DNA of 64,000 nucleotides from Camillea tinctor (lineage: Eukaryota > Ascomycota > Sordariomycetes > Xylariales > Xylariaceae), in NCBI GenBank assembly GCA_022578605.1, contig MU394082.1, forward strand, positions 362,097-426,096. The letters are read 5' to 3'. A program made the position numbers and the translations under genes. This document shows, in pieces, positions 12,550 through 25,596 of this stretch. The notes beneath the pieces were generated by a model, which saw nothing but the letters and a program-made list of their open reading frames with translations, was not told the DNA's origin and made no database searches. Numbering within the stretch: the first letter of the stretch is position 1; every line of letters begins with the position of its first letter.

Positions 12550-15500
12550 GAATTGTCATATATCCCGAGTGCGAGACAATAAGGAAGGATGATCGAGTGA
12601 GTAGGAAATCTGCCTTTCCAGGTCGCGGCCAAGTGCGAATAAAAGTAGGAGATAAAGGGATGTTATAGAGGAACTAGAGCCTTGCCTTGTGTAGTATGGA
12701 TAATGAATGAAAATGGGGAGGTACATTTGTATAGGTATGTAAATCCGTGGTCCTGGGTGGTACGTACCTCCCGAGTTTACATTCCGCATAACCGTTACCA
12801 CGTATATAGACAGTCAAAGATGTTAGGCATGTAATCTAGGATCGAAGTACTTTAAGAAACAAAGGAAGACCAGGGGTAACAACAGGGGTCAGCTACAAGA
12901 AGGGGGAGGGGGGCTTTAGTCTACCTACAGCTGAGAATAGCTAAGTACCAGATGCAGGCCCGAAGAACGACATGCATATGACTAGTAGCCGCCGGGTCTA
13001 CGTATCGGTTTTGTGGATTCTCCTCCCTGACAACCAGATCGACTAAGGTTAGAGTGTGCCATATGTTCTAATCATAACTGGAAACTTTAGGGGCCCCACT
13101 GTTGGCAAGCCTAACGGCCAGCCGTTCGGATTCTATGCGTGAGGACATGATTTACTATAGACATGGCTAAGAGAGAATAGGGACTCAGTAGAGGTTCCGC
13201 AGTAGTTAGGTCTATTAGAACAGATGATCTCGACTAAATGGGAAGAGAAATAGAGAGAAAGAGCGAGTGATCTAGAGTAGAATATGTGTACCATTAACGT
13301 GAGCGAGGTAGTACAATGAAAACAGACACTTCTCCTCGTCTGTAGCAGTAGATAGATTAAGCAATGCCGGTATGGTAGGTAACGGTAATAAACTGGTAAA
13401 TGACCGTGCAAGGAGGCACTGTATGGGGGAGGGGGAACTGGAGACCTCTGCGTTCATTTTCATTGACCGTGTCGACAGGAGGGTTTTAAGGTCCTAGACG
13501 ACTACCAGGTAGGGAGGGGGTGAAGACAGGGGCCAAAGGGGATGCAGGGCACTTCCCATAGCAGATCCAAGCTCTTGGCTTGAGCGTACGGAAAAGGTAG
13601 ATCCCTGAAAGGGATCACCAACGGAACAGAAACAAAGCCAAATGAGTATGCTTGATATCGGCAGACGATGCTGACGTGATGTCTCCTAGCTATATAGTCA
13701 GGTTCTTTTGTATTAATACTTCTTCTGATTCCTGTATACGCCTCGGCAAGCTTGACAAGTACCGCACAAAAGCCATAATGAATGTGACTGGAAAACGTGA
13801 ACAAATGCCGAGACCGGGCATGAGAGACTTGAGTAAAAGGAAACAAGGGGGGATCCGGCGACTGGACAGGTTTTTTACATTGGATAGGAACCACGATGGC
13901 CGGTGAGGTTAACAATTCAGAGGGTAAGGGGCGTTGTGGAAGGAAGAAAAATAATAAATGACCATAGGGTAGCTAGAACAGGGGGGTTGTGGCCTCGTGC
14001 AGAATCTTTTGATTATTTGGGACCAATCAGATACGTACTATCTTGACACTCATAGTTGATAATTACTATAGTCGGTCGAAAAGTATGCAAAAAGTATGCG
14101 AGCCTTCTTAGCATCCCCCCTTTACTATTCTCTGCTCTTTTCTACGAGACGTAGAACGAGCAAGGGAGTGGATTGGTCAGGGTGCGGAAGTTTTAAAAAG
14201 GTGTACTTAGTGGGTGGGTAAAATACTTCGCATCAGTACATACATGTACGTTCTTCGGGGCTCGCAGATTTTATTGCCGCGGGGTCGCTGAAGCTGACGC
14301 GCCAACTCTCCCCGGGACTTGCCATTCGGTCGGTTGTCGTCATATTCTGAAGATTATATTTCGTGAGATGTCACATTTGAAATCAACAAGACGGAAATTT
14401 CAACGGCTGTGGGGATGATATAACTCATTCCACCTAGGGGTAGCGAGGCACTGAGAAAGCAAGGCGAATGAGGTTCCTCTACTCGATAGGACGCCTTACG
14501 CAAGTTACTATCTGATTCGTTCGAAGCCGAACAAGCTGTCGTTCGAGAAGAATGCGGTGGAACGCAGGTCTTTGCGATGCTGCGACCGGCCGAGCAGGTC
14601 AGAGCAGAGATGAGAGATGGAGAGAGATGCTGAGAAAACAGTAGGTATAGGTTATACCTATCCGTGTAAGGCTTGCCCCGGTGCTCAAGCCATGCTGCCG
14701 AGGACCTTACCTGGATCCGGAAAGGAGCTTTTTACAGATGTACAGATTGCACACGGGCCGCATGGAGCGAATGGCGAGAGCGGGTAGAAGGGAGCCAAGG
14801 TATCTCGATTGATGGGATAAGATTACCTTAGATGATGGCAAAGTGGGTAGGTTGCCAAGTTGCCGTCGGGGCTTCGAATCGGGAGAGATGGCCCGGGTTG
14901 ATGTTGCCAGGGGGGGTCTGGGAGTGTGGCATGAATAGGGGGCGATGCACGCACCAGGATTACCAGGAATGGTAGCACAACCTTACGAGGAACCCAAGGC
15001 CGGCCAATCGTGACAAGGTGGAAATCCCTGTCAGCACCTTGATCGACCTCTGGATCCACTGGATGGGTCTGATGAAGACAAGGGTGTCTACCCTAATCTT
15101 TCGACCATGACAATAAGTTTGGGGGGGGGGGTTCGACGGCCGTGCCATGTTCGCGAGGTGAAGCCACCAGATCAGGAATCCGATCGCACGTCGACGATGT
15201 AACTCTCCAGAGGCGGTACGACATGCCGCACGCTAAGGTAGCAAAGCAGAGCAGAAGCAGATATATATGACAGAAGTTCTATTGCTTCTAGGTTTAGGGT
15301 CATAGGTTGGGGGCCGTTTCTTGACAGCCTACCGAGCCACAAAACGGCTGTGATAGCCTTGGGGTGAATGGCGGGAAAAACCAGAAATGGTGAGCTCGTC
15401 TGCATGACAACGGCGTCTAATTGTTGCGCATGCATATGGCAAAGGCCGGTCCAGGAGATCCCCTGCCAAATGCCAACTGTTCATTCGTATAGGCACAGGG

Positions 15501-18500
15501 CACATGGACGGCAATACATAATCTCTTACACTTGCAATCCTTCCCAACCTTGTCAGCCGGTCCCGACACTCTGGGTCGCTATACACCAAGTTGCGTCCGA
15601 GCCTTACTAGGCGCAGTGCAAACATGACTCGACAAAGAACCAGAAATCTTGGAGATGGGAGAGGACTGGGCGCGGTAGAGTTAAGGGAAACGCGGCAAAA
15701 GGGAAGTGGAAGTACGTACCTACGTATCTACGTACCTATATACAGATAGACCAGATACATATATGTAGATAGATATATGTAGTGCCGGGGTGATGTGTAT
15801 GGTGTTTATGATGTGTATGTAGATTTGGGAGCTGGTGAGCTTTTGGGGGGTGTGGGTGGAGTGTGAGTGGAGGAGGGAAGTCGAGTAACAGAAACAAATA
15901 AAAAAGAGAGGGCGAGAGGAAACAAAGACGACAACAAGAGTATAAAATGGATAATACAAAGAAGATCAGATATAGATTAGCAGATGGAGCTGTAGCTGTA
16001 GTGGTAGCTATATTAGTCGTACATGAAAATGGCGGAGGAGTTGAGATGAAAAATTGGCGGAATTATGGAATGCCCACCAAGTCTTTCGATTAGAATCACC
16101 CAACAACTCTAAAAGCCCCCTCAATTATACTACAAACCCACAAACCTAATCTAGTGCCGAGATAGGTACTAGGTAGCGTAAGTATGTGCTATTATTATGA
16201 ATACCGCGTACAAGTGCGAGTGCACAGCTTATGTCCTCACCTCTTTAAAGCTATCCATCACCGACCGCTTATTCCGCTAATGAGTTATATACTTGAGGTT
16301 AGGTAGGTACTCATTTATGCACCTGCTAACAGCTTGTCGTTAATACTGGGCAAAATACCTCAAACAGCCAGATACTTACTATACCTAACGTAACGTAATC
16401 ATGTAGTGGAAAGTGTATGTAGGTAGACATGTACGTAGTAGTGTAGTGGTCGTATCTAGCTGGCTGATGGGATGGGAATGGATTATTATGCATTACCCGT
16501 GGAGTAGGAGTAGGAGTAAGAGTAGTACCTGGATACCTGGGTAGGGAGGTGGGGGAATCGGGGGCACAGTGTGCTGGTGGCTGCAGAACACACGGTACCG
16601 GTCAACGTACCTAGTCTAAGTCGGGTGTAAACTATAGGTATGGCTGGGCATGTAAGTGCTGGTACATGGATTACGTGTATGGTACTTCGTGTTAGTTTGG
16701 TGTTGCAGTACAGCGCTTAGCGCCTAGGTAGAGAGGGGCGCTGCTGAGATGGAAATCTCTCATTGGTTACCAGCAGGCCGGAACCCAATCAGATACTAGT
16801 GGAATTTCTTTACCTCGACGTAACAGACCCCAGCATTTGTCATATTTCTCCTCCTCGTCGCGCGGCTTTATCGACTTCTTTGACAGGTGTGATGCTGCGA
16901 TACTTAGCATTCCATCACTTGAAAGAAGAAGGAATACCTCTTCAATTGAAAAGAAATGTACATTCTAGCCCCCGTCCATCTTTTCCTCCAGTGTCGTTTA
17001 AACATGTGCAGGCGAGCCCTCGTTGCTCGTCACTGTCGCTTATAATTGATGATTTACTTTTCGCATTACCCATTGAAGCTAAGATACCCTAAAGCCGGTA
17101 TAATTATATAGGTTACCCACATAATGCAGCTTAGCTCGGTACCCCATCGACTAAAGAAGGCAGTAGATAGCGAACTAAGCCTTCCACAGCTAGGGGGGCC
17201 GCACCACTGATCAATCGATGAATACATGTAAAGTACAATATTGAACGGGTTGGGGTGGGATTATGGGATGATATTTGATCAGATATGTTCGAATAAAATG
17301 GGAATGTATAGGGCTGAGTTTGGATACAGATATGTAGGAGGCGTGTAAATATGCGTGTATGTACCTACGTATGTACCTAAAATAAATAAAAAAACACACC
17401 ATAGGGGTTATCTAAAATACATACTCCATCCGGATTTAGCCTTTTAAGCTTGGTCTGCGTGTAACATGAGTTTAAGTAAGTGGTGAAGTGGAATGGATGT
17501 AGTACCTACATCCATACGATGATGCATGGATCTACCTTATACTAGATTCCTCCCTATCCTCGGTCCGTTTTAGTACGCTCAGGCACCTAAACATGAGTGC
17601 CTAACCCGTTCTCGTGGTCTATCCATCTTTCTTGAAGTTCTGTTTCTTTTTTCTTTCTTTTTTTTCATCTTTTTTTTTCATCTGACATTGACGTAGTTTC
17701 GTTTCAGGTTTTTCCATTTTCCTCTATCCCCCTCCCCTCCCCCCCCTTCTACTCTTTGTGAATAGGATATATTTTCAGGGAACGTCGAAGGAGACTTCTT
17801 ACTCAGATAGATCCGATTCACATCAGCTTCTCCCCATACCATAACATTCCCAGAGTCATCTCCCCCTAGTGTGCCCTACTTGATCGGTCCTATGCTCCAC
17901 CTTACACAGGTATTTTAAGCATCTTGATCCAATAGTTAGCTTATTTCAACTTATTTAGCCGTTCTTTATGTTATTAGCGACAAGAAACTGTTTATGGCTA
18001 GTTAGTTTCGATCACTCACTACTGGGCCTACTATTACTAGCTGTCACATCTAACAGCCGCGCGTCTGTTTGATATTTTCATGTCTCATTGGTGACTTGGA
18101 TACTTACACATGTGTGAGCCGTTCTTGAATTTTGCTTTAGTTACGTTACTATTCTAAAGATTCCTTCTAAAATGGACCAACATTTCTATTAGCCGCCTAT
18201 CAACCAATTGCATTTATTGACAACCCTGGATTGCTCGCTTACTGCTCAGTTTCTATATTTCATCACACCCTACTCGTGAGTCGTTTTGTCCCATGACGAA
18301 GCGGTAGAAATTGAGATTGAGAAAAAATCATGCCAATCCTTTTATTCGCACAGGCATTAACACTCGTATCAGACAACTCCTTCAGTTAGCTCATGCCGGT
18401 GGCGATAGATCATCTTACAGTACCGGCCCTAACTACAAGGCTTGGCTTCCTTGCTCATCTCTGTCGTTATAAAGAAGTTGGTAAGAATAATAGCAAAGCC

Positions 18501-19456
18501 ACCAAGCGCGACCAACCTACATGCTACACCTCCCTGTAATAACGTTCACAAGCGCCGAGCTCACACGGTCTGTTTGCAATAGACCAGAACCCATCTTTTT
18601 CCTAATCTGGTGCGAGGAAGATACCTATCTAAGCCGGGCTAAATGAAGCTGCCACAGCTATGCACACTACAATCTGTGATATATATAGGTGCCTTTCTTG
18701 TCACCAATGCAAAATTCCTATTTTGTCTAAACTCTTTCAAAAGCACCGAGCCTGTGCATTATCTGTCTTGTAACAATCATACCCAAGATATCCTGGAATA
18801 GAATACTGTTTACAATCTGCTGCAACCGTCTGGATATTTGTGGAATGCTGACATGCGTTCCCGAAATTTCCATGTGCAATGCTCACGGTTTAAGTACAAC
18901 ACTAAAGCTTCATAGACAAACACTGCGGGTCGTTTCTAGTTAAACTCCCGAGACAACCCTGTCCTGGCCATGTAACAGAACCATAAACTCCCAGGCAGTT
19001 TTCTGGCAGAAATATAGAGCCACCTCTCAGTCGCATCAATCACGATATGAATGATCCAGGAATAAGTATCCATACGAGGCAGCATGAGCAAAAACACCCC
19101 AATGCCTCCGGCCCCTGTTAACCCCAGGAACGTGTAATGTGCCACAGTAGTAGTATAATCCCCAGTTCGTACACGGTGCATCGTGGTTACCAGAGGATAG
19201 TGCCGGCGATTATCTACCTGGCACGAGATACGTTACTTCAACCCGTGCCACACGCTCACATCTCGATACACAAAACCCTTCAAGAACAAGAGAGGAGGTA
19301 TTATGATGTTAGAAACCCGTTTTCAGCAATAGACTGCCTCAAAATGCTGACTTACTCGTCCAAACCCAGGTGGGCCTCTCACTATCACGAATTATATTCT
19401 ATCTTCATTCCTAATATGTATGATATAAAGTAGATTCAATTCGTTGAAAAGCATAC
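12550..19456. other. 6.9-kb intergenic region upstream of the Myb-like gene
   Basis: No reading frame longer than about 140 codons and no recognisable domain. Several frames overlap on both strands (for example 13502-13915 and 15172-15625), which is what chance gives in moderate-GC DNA. Contents include TAGGTA-type words (16140-16320, 16420-16620), a G homopolymer at about 15121-15131 and a long pyrimidine tract at 17640-17760. A long untranslated leader or a non-coding transcript is possible, but I see no direct support. Confidence 0.55.
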
Positions 19457-19743
19457 TGTTGTGGGGACTAGGGGAACTAGGGACCACATTTCTGTGTATA
19501 TAGCTCGCGATGCATTACTAGTTTGCGATAGTTTCTTTCTTTTTTTCATTAGGATGGCACGTCGGCGTTACTATACAACATAGATCAATACATTCCTTTG
19601 TTTTTCGACTCTTTACGATTCTTCATGACTTTATTACAAATAAACTGTATGATGGTTGGGTGTTGTAGACTAGGGACTACAGTCCCTAGTCCCTCACAGC
19701 CTCATACAACTGTTGGTAGGGGGTCTCCTTAATCTCCAGTTCA
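19457..19743 (+). repeat. Solo-LTR-like dispersed repeat, copy A (287 bp)
   Basis: The element begins TGTTGTGGGGACTAGGG and ends CTCCAGTTCA, so it has TG..CA termini, and it is flanked on both sides by ATAC (19453-19456 and 19744-19747). A second copy lies at 40378-40665 in the same orientation and aligns over its whole length. An 11-bp-arm hairpin with AC loop sits at 19668-19691. No coding capacity. The short size, TG..CA ends and flanking duplication favour a solo LTR; a non-autonomous LTR (TRIM-like) element is the alternative. Confidence 0.65.
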
Positions 19744-22700
19744 ATACCTGGAGGTGTATAAAAAGAAATTTAATGTCGATTAAGCAGTATACTTAAAAGT
19801 ATAAGCTCAGATTCTATAGGCTGTTTTGCTTAATAAAACTTGTATTTTAAATCTTTATAGCTGTGTGAGTCTTAATTAATACTCATTTTGAGATTATCAC
19901 AAGTTCGATTTGACACGACGATGTAGTATTTAGAAACGGCTAGAGAAGGATAATAATTAAGGATAAAAACATATCACGGACCATATAAATGAGCTGATAG
20001 TCACCAAGCTTTTAGGGTTCACTTTCTATTGAGAACATGATTGTAATTACTATTCGCCTTGTTACTGGAGATCAGATATCTTTGTCCCAGTTTCCCATTT
20101 CTTATTATTCAGTATCCTAAGAACCAAATATTTCAACGAAACCGGAAGTAGGAAATGACATCAATTTTCATTATAATTGTACAGAAACCAAGATGAGAGT
20201 ATAAATATTGGATATTATATAGTTTTCAAATAGCCCCGTGCTGAATATTAGCTATATGTAATGCTAATATTCTCACGTGCTGGTAGGAACTAAATAGAAT
20301 AGTGGCTTTAAGGCTTTCTAATAACACATCTTCAAGATAACGAAGATGAAACAGTAGTAATAATATTCACAACTATTTCGACCTGTTTGAAATCTGAATC
20401 TAGTAACTTAACTCTAGAAAATGTCTACAAGTTGCTGATTGGCGACCCATAGTTACAGCCTACGGTAGTGACATGGCTCAAAGTGTAGTCGAATCGTCCC
20501 AAAACGAATGGCGATGTAACCTTACAACTTGCTACCAACAATTATGGCCTATGGGATGCGTGCATCATGCTGTTTAATACCATGTATCACTGACTACGGA
20601 GCAAGTAACGTGTGTGAACCTCTCCGAAAAACTCCGAAAAAGAGGGTAACAAGAAAATGGTTCCTCACAGCCGCGGAAACGGCTTTGCCTGTTGCCACCA
20701 ATAATTCATGGCCGAGAGGGCCGTGAAATCATTCTGAGATTTTCTTCTGTTCTTCTTTGTGGCTGTGGGACTATGTGACCACCCTCAATTGCTGTCTCCG
20801 TTTTTCTTTCGACTTTTTGCTCAGCCAGGCCATTTTCGCGACCCGGTCCCTAGGCTGGCCTAGGGGGATGGGAAGGCAGATTGAGACAGGACAAAGAAAA
20901 ATCGAAGCAAATCAACTAGATGACATGGTATGATTTGGTAAATTAACCATTCATTTCTTCTCGCTAGACTGGGTTTAAACTAGAGCCTTTGGCTTCTCGG
21001 TATTGCCCTCACTAGCTTTGGATACTGCCGGAACACTTACTAGGTGTGACTACACCAAAGTGGAGTCCCTACCCAATAGCCTAGTTACTGCCTTTTTTTT
21101 GTCTAATACAGATAACTCCTTAAGTCTGGCTTATTGGCCTCCTCTCCTATCCCATTTTCTGTGTATATGTAACTTTCGAAAACATTTGGACATTCAAGAT
21201 TGAAATAGTGATACTAGCTCTGAAAAAAGTCAAGAAATGGGAAATCCTATCACTTAAGGACGGCTTATGAATTTATTTTTTCTTCAGATTTAACATTAGT
21301 GACTATGCTAACATGATTGTATTAGACCCTGACCATGTGGTAACTTGAATCCAGGTTAATAGTGCTGATAATTCTCGTCAAAACAACCGAGCACGCCACG
21401 TGAAAGAGAATTTCTAACTTCACCGGCGGATAAGTCAATTCCCTATCTCCGAAGTCCAAAGCCCATGTTTCTAAGCTCCAGCTCATGTCATGTTTCTAAA
21501 TTTTGTTCTTCTGGTTTTTTAAATTTCACCCCACAAATTGCCAATGGGCCGAGCTGAACCTTATTCGTAATTTTCCTTTTAGCTAAGGCCCCCCGACCCG
21601 GGAGTGGCGACATTGGAGATGCCGATACCCTTCTCTGCCCGTAACGTGGCTTACATTTGGGGGCTAGAATGTTGGTTCGCAAATGAATCTACAGTTTTAT
21701 GTGTGCATATGGATAGACGTATTCTATATGTGGACCTCGTTGTACTGCTCCATACCGTTCTATCTTCTGCGTATCTTCTGTAGTACATACATGGCACAGT
21801 TTGAACTTTGTGTCTTCCTTAAAGCTTGAATATAAACCATGTCATATTGTTAATTCATCTTTGTCGAAAGGATGAATGATACACTTATCGTTAACGGCCG
21901 CATACAGAAAAAAAAAGATGAAATTGATATACAGTCCGGTCATGCTTCTGACTAACTGCGTTTGCGAGATTTATAAGACTGGGAGGGTAAATGGTAGTGG
22001 GGTATTCTTAATATAGAGCTCTTGTTGCCTCTTCCGAACTACCTACTGTAACCTGTGTGCTTTCTTCCTTTCTTCCTTTCTTTCTTTCTTTACATGCAGC
22101 TATATCACATGGAGAGAATACGTAAGACGACTAGGAGCTTCGGTGCCTCACTCATGCTTCCAATAGGCATGCTGATGATGATGTTTTCAAATTGTCCGGG
22201 TGGAGGCCAGAAAGAGATACCTAAGCAATGAATGTAACCCAGTTGTGTGTTACTTCGACTCATATGAAACTATGAAAGAATACATCAGGGAAGGTAATAC
22301 AAAAACATAGAAGCCGCCATAGAGTCGCAGAATCCTCCTTACATTCACCCACCGTGTCAAGACATGGTAATCCACTACATGGAAGTTTTGTGTATGATGT
22401 GTGGTTTCTCATAGCGTACACGGTTCATGTCTAGAGTGGATCGGGATTTCTAGTCCACTCGCCTAACCTGACTATTCACTTCACTGTCTAGAAATTCTCA
22501 TGCTGGACCCGTCCGTGTATATATCAGGTAGTATTATATGCCGTGACATCTTCTCTCCACCCCCCACCTTGAGATGTAATAAACATGCTTGTATTAATCT
22601 CGGCTCATTGAAACGTGTTCAGCTGGGATGCTTACTTGCTTTCTCGCGTGGACTACGAACTCAATCCCGTAGTATCGGGTTTGATCCTACTATCCCCCAT

Positions 22701-25596
22701 CTTTTGTGTTCTCTGTAGCCCTCAATTAAGAATAAGGCATTCTAGGAGTCGGCAAGAGGCTCGTAATGCTCATCAACAATATTTTCTCTAAATTATGAAT
22801 GACGACTGATGTTATTGTTCTCATCAAGTATTAATCAAGTGCGTAAATTACCATGGAAATTTACCGCCCTGGCGCCCTACGACAGCGTCGTGATAATGTA
22901 GGCTCTTACTAGATCCCTCAAGGCACTTCTGTTATTGCCTGACCGCTATCAATTTTACTCGAATCTGTTTTGGCTTTTATGAAAATTCTGATAGACATTT
23001 TGATTTTGCGAGTATTAGAACTTCTCAGCTGTTGATTTAGATGGGTTAAGACTTTTATGTATGCACGCGTGTTATCAAAAAGAGTCATTGTATTTCTGTA
23101 TATATAATTTTGGTCGTATTAAGTCCTTTACTCCGGGCGATGCATATGACGTGGAATTACTCAGGGGCGTTATTCATCCAACGTGCATACTGTTTGAGAG
23201 TGTACCAGGGTGACAAGACACATTCAAGGTTAAGATGACGGGATGAATAGTTAGATGTCCATACACCACGTAGATGTTAGAGATTATTAGGAAAGCAACA
23301 CGGGAGGGAGTAAGTAGCTTATAAGAACCTTACCGGAGTAAAGTGATCAAATAAGTAGAAACAATAGCTAGGAGACATCGTATTAGCCCGTTTCAGGAGT
23401 ATGTAAATTCTTCTGCGGGTTCGGATTAAAGATGGATAACTCTCTTCTTTACCTGTGAGTTAAAATTTTCTATCCTGATTGATGATGTTACAACTCTACC
23501 TAGGATGCTTCAAATGGCATTTGGATGACTTCAGTATCGGTTACCTATACGCTATAGTCATATAATCTGCTTGAATCTATAGGGCTATTCATACCTTGAT
23601 TTTTATAATTCCTTGATGTTAACTATAACATGTACCCTACTTAGGAAAGTAGATATTATTTATAGTCTTGGTCTACTTGGTAGGCACTATGTATGGTATT
23701 TGCGTGGAATGTGCCACCGAGATCTTAGCAAGAGCTCAGGTAACCACTGTGTTCTTACACAGGAGACTAGAACTACAAACTCCTCCCATGTTAGTTGAAG
23801 TATACGTAGAATACCCTATTTGTTCCTTTACCGTGTACTACTATATGCTCTCATGGTTAAGCACGTCGCTCCCAATAGATGAGTCGACTGGGGTATTAAT
23901 TCTGATAACTACCGAAATTCAGGTTGAAGGATGAATGTCAGCTATATTCATTAACTAACGAATACGTATAGTAACAACATGGTAGCTACCTATATACGAG
24001 ATTCTTAGCGGCAGAGGGGATTTTCCATTGTAACATGATGTTTTGTGTAGATATCCCACAACAGCGTTAACAAGTAAGGACCTAGACGCAGAGACGTAGT
24101 AACAGAAAGCTTTGTCAAGACAAAAAGACATGAGTGCTCCTTTGCCCTGTAACTATACATAGCAGGGGAAGGAAGGCTTTGGTATGTGAAGAAATAAAAT
24201 GAGAAACTGAGGTAAATCTCTTCATCTCCGATTCCCTTGTAGCTCTCTAAAGAGGGTCTTTGGATCGCTGTCATCTAGGTTACTGGTTTGGCCAGAGAGC
24301 TACCTAGCCGACTCACTCGAAACCACACGTCAGAAACACTTTCCAATGCAAATGGAAAATCTATTTTAAAAATAAGCACAGCTAGCTTTCATTCACACCT
24401 TACCTTACCTTAAATAGAAGGCCAAGGTGAAGGGGAATAGAGCCGGGCTTAGGAATTTGGTGATATTTGGCGCGAACGAACAAATAAACAAGGAACAAAA
24501 ATAGTATAGTATCATTGTTTATAAGGCTACGCTACGGCTGTTGGTCGCTATGTATGCGGGATTCAGGCACGGGCGTGTCTATGTCGTATTAACTACTACT
24601 CTCGCCATGTGCTTGCATGCATGCAGGGGAAACTAACAGAGGGAACAAACGAAGTCGGTAGAAAAAGGGGTAGGTGGGACCCACGCCATCAATCTTGTTG
24701 GCTAAGAGAAATATTACATGTATACATACCAGCCTAGGTTAGGCACATACGTAGGCTGTAGAGATAGAAACGTACCTACTGGAAGTATGAGTGGTTCCGC
24801 TGTTTTCACACTAAATAACACCCACGTGGACCACGTGGGTATCTGCTTGCGTACTCTGGGGAAGAAGCATCTTAGACCTTTCGCGTTCCGGCTGATGGGT
24901 TTTTGAAACTCTTGAAGGGAGGTTCGGGGCTTGTTTCAGGATTATGATTACGCACATCACCAAAAATAAGACAAAGAAAACTACTTTATTCATATCCTGG
25001 GAAACCGACTTATTATTAACAGAGACTAAAGGAGGATGAGGTAAGTAGCGAACTCGTTACTCCCCTACTTACACGTAAAGAATGTGAAATACCACGCTAT
25101 GGAGGAAAAGATATACATGGGTAAGTAGGTTCAAATATATAGCTGTAATAACACAAAATGTAACCATCCGACCACCTAGATGCTCAATCAGCTTTTTTCT
25201 TATTCATAAATGTAGCTTGCTGTTGAAATCGCGAGAGGGTATAACGGTTCGTGCTCCGGCGCAATTAATTTCATCTCCCTGTTCCCGACAAAAACCTCGC
25301 TTTTGTCCCCCATTCGATGATTTGTCGATGGCGAGTGTCTAGACTCTCACGACCGATGACCTAAGAATAAATTAAACAATCTCTTCCTTTAAAGTCCCAC
25401 CGTTTCTTCGATACCATTGCAGTGTTGGTTCGTAGACGGCTCGTCCACTCATTTTTGCTCATTTCATCGTCTGGTCGTGTATGATGTATATGTATATGTA
25501 TGTGTATGTGCGCATGTTCTTTCATGTTGCTGGATGTCATGATAGATGCCTTAGCTTAGACCCCTCGTAGATGCACCGAAGGTTAGAGGTGATGTG
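19744..25596. other. 5.9-kb intergenic region
   Basis: I see no convincing gene. Frames are under 90 codons and carry no motif. The sequence is moderately AT-rich, with a CTTT microsatellite at about 22068-22092, a perfect palindrome with two CACGTG cores at 24820-24840, and a TATG-type simple repeat at about 25487-25510 near the 3' end of the Leu3-like gene. Confidence 0.55.
24820..24840. promoter_or_regulatory. Perfect palindrome with two CACGTG (E-box) cores
   Basis: The 21-bp sequence has arms ACCCACGTGG and CCACGTGGGT around a single A, and each arm contains a complete CACGTG. Such cores are bound by bHLH proteins in fungi (established knowledge). Use here is inference: there is no start codon of a supported gene within 2 kb, and the Leu3-like gene ends about 750 bp away. 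Confidence 0.3.

Noticed and set aside
16763..17092. 109-codon open frame on the plus strand
   Set aside because: No recognisable domain and no promoter or splice context; length is within chance expectation.
18936..19433. Overlapping open frames on both strands with hydrophobic stretches
   Set aside because: Neither strand shows a conserved motif or consistent codon bias; probably chance.
22600..22715. Possible tRNA (GGGTTTGATCC box-B-like word)
   Set aside because: No T-arm pairing and no matching acceptor stem or D-arm could be found.
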